7,579 nt of DNA. Source: Verrucomicrobiia bacterium. GTDB taxonomy: Bacteria > Verrucomicrobiota > Verrucomicrobiia > Limisphaerales > Palsa-1400. A model generated the notes under the pieces. It had not been told where the DNA came from, made no database searches, and saw nothing but the letters and a program-made list of their open reading frames with translations. Position numbers and translations under genes: made by a program. The stretch lies in assembly GCA_025934545.1 (NCBI GenBank), contig JAICXV010000091.1:1-7579 (forward strand), written 5' to 3'. This document shows positions 5,658 through 7,579 of this stretch, piece by piece. The stretch's first letter is position 1. Every line of letters begins with the position of its first letter.

Positions 5658-5936
5658 TTACGGATTGCTTTTGGAACCGCTGCTGGAGCTTCCCGAACTC
5701 GAGCTGCTTGGGCTGCTGCTCGGAGCGGAGCTCGACGAACTGGCCGCGCCGGGCGCGGTGCTGCTGCTGTTGGTGTTTAACGTTGAGCTGCTTGAAGACG
5801 AACCGGCGGGTTCATTGATGCTGCTGCCGCGGGAACCGGCGCTGCTTCGTGAACCGGTCGTGTCCGTGCCCTGGTCGCTTCCACTGCAACCGACAAACAA
5901 TACTGCTGCACTCGCTATCGCTAATAGTTTTTTCAT
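5658..5936 (-). CDS. Serine-rich small lipoprotein, 92 aa
   Basis: Starts M-K-K-L-L followed by a hydrophobic core and lipobox L-F-V-G-C, with C17 as the lipidation site. The mature part is almost entirely serine with glycine, alanine, proline and threonine: about half of residues 46-90 are S, including several runs of four or five. Such a tail cannot form a compact domain and probably acts as a flexible, membrane-tethered linker or surface polymer-like segment; no function can be named. An S-I-N-E-P-A-G-S segment at about 39-46 corresponds to V-N-E-P-S-G-S in the neighbouring lipoprotein. The frame is open far upstream (to 6185), but ATG 5936 is clearly the start because it begins the lipoprotein signal and has an AGGAGGAAG purine run upstream. 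The serine codons mix AGC and TCN types, so the tract is not simply one expanded trinucleotide. Confidence 0.78.
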   Translation of the reverse strand: MKKLLAIASAAVLFVGCSGSDQGTDTTGSRSSAGSRGSSINEPAGSSSSSSTLNTNSSSTAPGAASSSSSAPSSSPSSSSSGSSSSGSKSNP

Positions 5937-5945
5937 AATGGTTAT

Positions 5946-5954
5946 CTTCCTCCT
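5946..5954 (-). promoter_or_regulatory. Shine-Dalgarno for the serine-rich lipoprotein gene
   Basis: On the minus strand AGGAGGAAG is followed by ATAACCATT and then ATG 5936. The AGGAGG core is 12 bases from the start, slightly long, but the purine run ends nine bases away. It supports the short lipoprotein start over any start further upstream. Confidence 0.6.
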
Positions 5955-5962
5955 GCAAACCG

Positions 5963-5996
5963 TTTCACGCGGCACACCGTTGCTCAATCCGTGAAA
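5963..5996. promoter_or_regulatory. 7-bp inverted repeat upstream of the lipoprotein pair (candidate operator)
   Basis: TTTCACG (5963-5969) and CGTGAAA (5990-5996) are exact inverted copies separated by 20 bases. They lie 27-60 bases before the serine-rich lipoprotein start, in the gap shared with the divergent DUF2071 gene. This could be a bipartite operator or the base of a leader stem. A dyad of this size can also occur by chance, so the call is weak. Confidence 0.25.
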
Positions 5997-6083
5997 TGCT
6001 GTATTCGCTGCGACAAGTTTCCCGCAGCACCGCCACAGGCGAAAAAGTCGCGCACGTTTGCGGCGGGTGAGCGATATTGTTCC

Positions 6084-6824
6084 ATGAAAGCAATGATCGA
6101 ACCGAGGGAGCGGCTCTCGATGCGCGCGCGGCCGAACGGCACGCCGCTCATGCATCAAACGTGGGAAAAACTCCTGTTCCTGCACTGGCCGTTTTTACCG
6201 GAACAGGTTGAACCGTATCTGCCGCGCGGGCTGGAAATCGATACGTTCAATGGAATGGCCTGGGTGGGTTTAACTCCCTTCACTGTTTCCGATCTGGCCA
6301 TCATGCCGCTGCCGCCGATTCCGGGAACGGACGCGTTTCACGAATTGAATTTGCGCACGTATGTCCATGTAGACGGCGTGCCAGGAATCTGGTTTTTCAC
6401 TTTGGAAGCGTCGAAGCTGTTGCCGACATTAGCGGCGCGCGCGTTGTATTGGCTCGATTACCGGCACTCCAACATCATTTTCCGCAACAAAGGCGAGCGC
6501 TTTGAGTTTATTGCGCATCGCGAGGATGATGAAATTGATGCCGACTTCGCGGCGACATGGTCACCTGGGAAACTATTGCGCATGCCGGAAACCGATTCGC
6601 TCGAGTTTTTTCTGATGGAACGTTATGCGCTCTTTGCCGCGCGCGACCAGAATCTGGTGCAGGCGCGAATCTACCACGCACCTTGGCAACTGCATTCGGT
6701 CGATTTGCTATCGTTCGAAACAACGATGTTCGATTGGTTGGGTTTGCCGAATCCAATTGCCGAACCGTTGGTGCATTATTCGCCAAAGCAAAATGTGGAA
6801 GTTTGGGCGCCGACACCTGTCTGA
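6084..6824 (+). CDS. DUF2071 / YqjF-family protein
   Basis: A 246-residue cytoplasmic protein matching the DUF2071 (COG3361, YqjF) family, whose biochemical role is not established; the fold is thought to relate to acetoacetate-decarboxylase-like beta barrels. Recognisable family segments in order: M-H-Q-T-W-E-K-L-L-F-L-H-W (23-35), L-P-R-G-L-E-I-D-T-F-N-G-M-A-W-V-G-L (46-63), E-L-N-L-R-T-Y-V (87-94), G-I-W-F-F-T-L-E-A-S (101-110), and F-L-M-E-R-Y (176-181). Length is normal and no signal or membrane segment is present. Start choice is uncertain: ATG 6084 keeps the R-E-R-L-S-x-R-x-R-P lead-in that I recall in relatives, ATG 6093 is three codons later, and ATG 6120 has the best ribosome site (GAGGGAG at 6104-6110, nine bases away) and still retains every conserved block. 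It stands alone between a divergent lipoprotein gene and a convergent tRNA synthetase gene. Confidence 0.85.
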   Translation: MKAMIEPRERLSMRARPNGTPLMHQTWEKLLFLHWPFLPEQVEPYLPRGLEIDTFNGMAWVGLTPFTVSDLAIMPLPPIPGTDAFHELNLRTYVHVDGVPGIWFFTLEASKLLPTLAARALYWLDYRHSNIIFRNKGERFEFIAHREDDEIDADFAATWSPGKLLRMPETDSLEFFLMERYALFAARDQNLVQARIYHAPWQLHSVDLLSFETTMFDWLGLPNPIAEPLVHYSPKQNVEVWAPTPV

Positions 6825-6975
6825 ATGAGTATCGACACGCTGTTCGATTGACAGTTTTACAATCCGATGCCATCCCATTTAAAAGCGATAACAAGTTCGG
6901 TTTTTTGGGAACGCGAGTTGATAACAGTTGCGCTTAGCGTGGAAGCGACGGCGTATCCGAATGCAAACTTGCTGG

Positions 6976-7579
6976 TTATGGCTTCTGGTCCTTGCGAGGA
7001 AAAAGCGCAAACACATCACCGACCACATGCCCGGCCGTGAGTTTCTTATCCAAATCGGTCAACAGATGCGTCGTCTTCTGTAACCCGACCTGTTGCTGAA
7101 TTTTTTCGGCGGTCGCAGGCAACACCGGCCAAAGAAGAATGCCGAGGACACGACACACCTCGGCTAGCGTATATAAAATATTGTCGATGTCAGCCGCCTT
7201 CGTCGGGTCCTTGGCGATCTTAAACGGGCTTGTCTGATCGATGTATTGGTTCGCGCGCGTGATCAATCCATTGATTTGAACGAGCGCGTCCTGCAACGCA
7301 TGTTTTCGATACGCTTCGATAACATCGTTCTGCGTTTTTGTAATCTCAGCCGTGAGTTCGTTATTGCCGCCCGGAATCGCGCCGTTGCGATAACGTTTGA
7401 TCATCGTCAACGACCGATTCACCAAATTGCCGAGGCCGTTGGCGAGTTCGGCTTGGTAACGCGCTAGAAAACCGGTGTCCGTCCAGTTGCCGTCGGGGCC
7501 GATGTCGAGCTCGCGCACGACATAATAGCGAAACGCGTCGAGACCCCATTCGTCGATGATGGCAACCGGATCAACAACG
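6976..7579 (-). CDS. metG: Methionyl-tRNA synthetase, C-terminal 200 residues (runs off the right edge)
   Basis: The 3' end of the class I synthetase that charges tRNA-Met. The frame enters at 7578 with V-V-D-P-V-A-I-I-D-E-W-G-L-D-A-F-R-Y-Y, the segment directly after the K-M-S-K-S loop, so the catalytic domain lies outside the window. Then come L-D-I-G-P-D-G-N-W and the helical anticodon-binding domain: A-N-G-L-G-N-L-V-N-R, A-N-Q-Y-I-D-Q-T-S-P-F-K-I-A-K-D, and L-G-I-L-L-W-P-V-L-P. The protein ends shortly after A-L-F-P-R, so it is the short form without the C-terminal EMAP/Trbp111-like tRNA-binding domain. One oddity: the anticodon-recognition P-W of the Escherichia coli enzyme is P-F here (F codon at 7222-7224). 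The 151-base gap to the convergent DUF2071 gene shows no clear terminator or small gene. Confidence 0.96.
   Translation of the reverse strand, partial: VVDPVAIIDEWGLDAFRYYVVRELDIGPDGNWTDTGFLARYQAELANGLGNLVNRSLTMIKRYRNGAIPGGNNELTAEITKTQNDVIEAYRKHALQDALVQINGLITRANQYIDQTSPFKIAKDPTKAADIDNILYTLAEVCRVLGILLWPVLPATAEKIQQQVGLQKTTHLLTDLDKKLTAGHVVGDVFALFPRKDQKP

Noticed and set aside
5527..5994. 155-codon plus-strand frame rich in Leu and Glu
   Set aside because: The Leu/Glu-rich tract is the complement of the serine codons of the minus-strand lipoprotein; the minus strand has a proper lipobox and ribosome site.
6557..6937. 126-codon plus-strand frame reaching into the gap after the DUF2071 gene
   Set aside because: Mostly an alternate frame of the DUF2071 gene; the part in the gap has no ribosome site or domain.

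Overview
This 7.6 kb window reads as an ordinary chromosomal stretch of a Gram-negative, moderately GC-rich bacterium. Secreted proteins, two lipoproteins, few strong Shine-Dalgarno sites, TTG/GTG starts and a DksA variant that has lost its zinc ligands together make a Verrucomicrobiota-like (possibly Pedosphaera/Limisphaera-type) host my best guess. That is inference from style; no phylogenetic marker was compared. I see no insertion sequence, phage gene, CRISPR array, tRNA or rRNA, and no gap without a gene longer than about 150 bases.

Layout, left to right. (1) A truncated minus-strand gene, missing from simple complete-ORF calling because it runs off the left edge, begins a secreted protein, possibly a glycosidase. 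(2) Divergent from it, four plus-strand genes are packed with almost no spacing (524-3669): a TraR/DksA-family RNA polymerase-binding protein with a C-x2-T-x17-S-x2-A motif in place of a four-cysteine zinc finger, then the periplasmic binding protein, ATPase and permease of a NitT/TauT-type ABC importer (nitrate/sulfonate/taurine class, substrate unknown). The junctions are 1 bp, 4 bp overlap and 4 bp overlap, so the set looks like one translationally coupled operon. (3) On the minus strand, a small 80-codon gene of unknown function has the best ribosome binding site in the window and a structured leader. (4) Divergent from that, a secreted TIM-barrel glycoside-hydrolase-like protein; its stop codon is interlocked tail-to-tail with the next gene. 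(5) Two tandem minus-strand genes encode tiny, low-complexity lipoproteins that look like diverged paralogues sharing an N-E-P-x-G-S motif; a strong hairpin separates them. (6) A plus-strand DUF2071/YqjF-family protein. (7) On the minus strand, the C-terminal 200 residues of methionyl-tRNA synthetase, cut by the right edge.

The only clear functional unit is the importer: the binding protein captures a solute in the periplasm and the permease/ATPase pair moves it inward. The DksA-like gene upstream is probably co-transcribed, which could tie importer expression to a stress or stringent-type regulator, but that link is inference. I found no convincing new multi-gene system. The items most worth a second look are the zinc-ligand-less DksA in front of a transporter, the paired mini-lipoproteins with their hairpin, and the structured leader of the unknown small gene.
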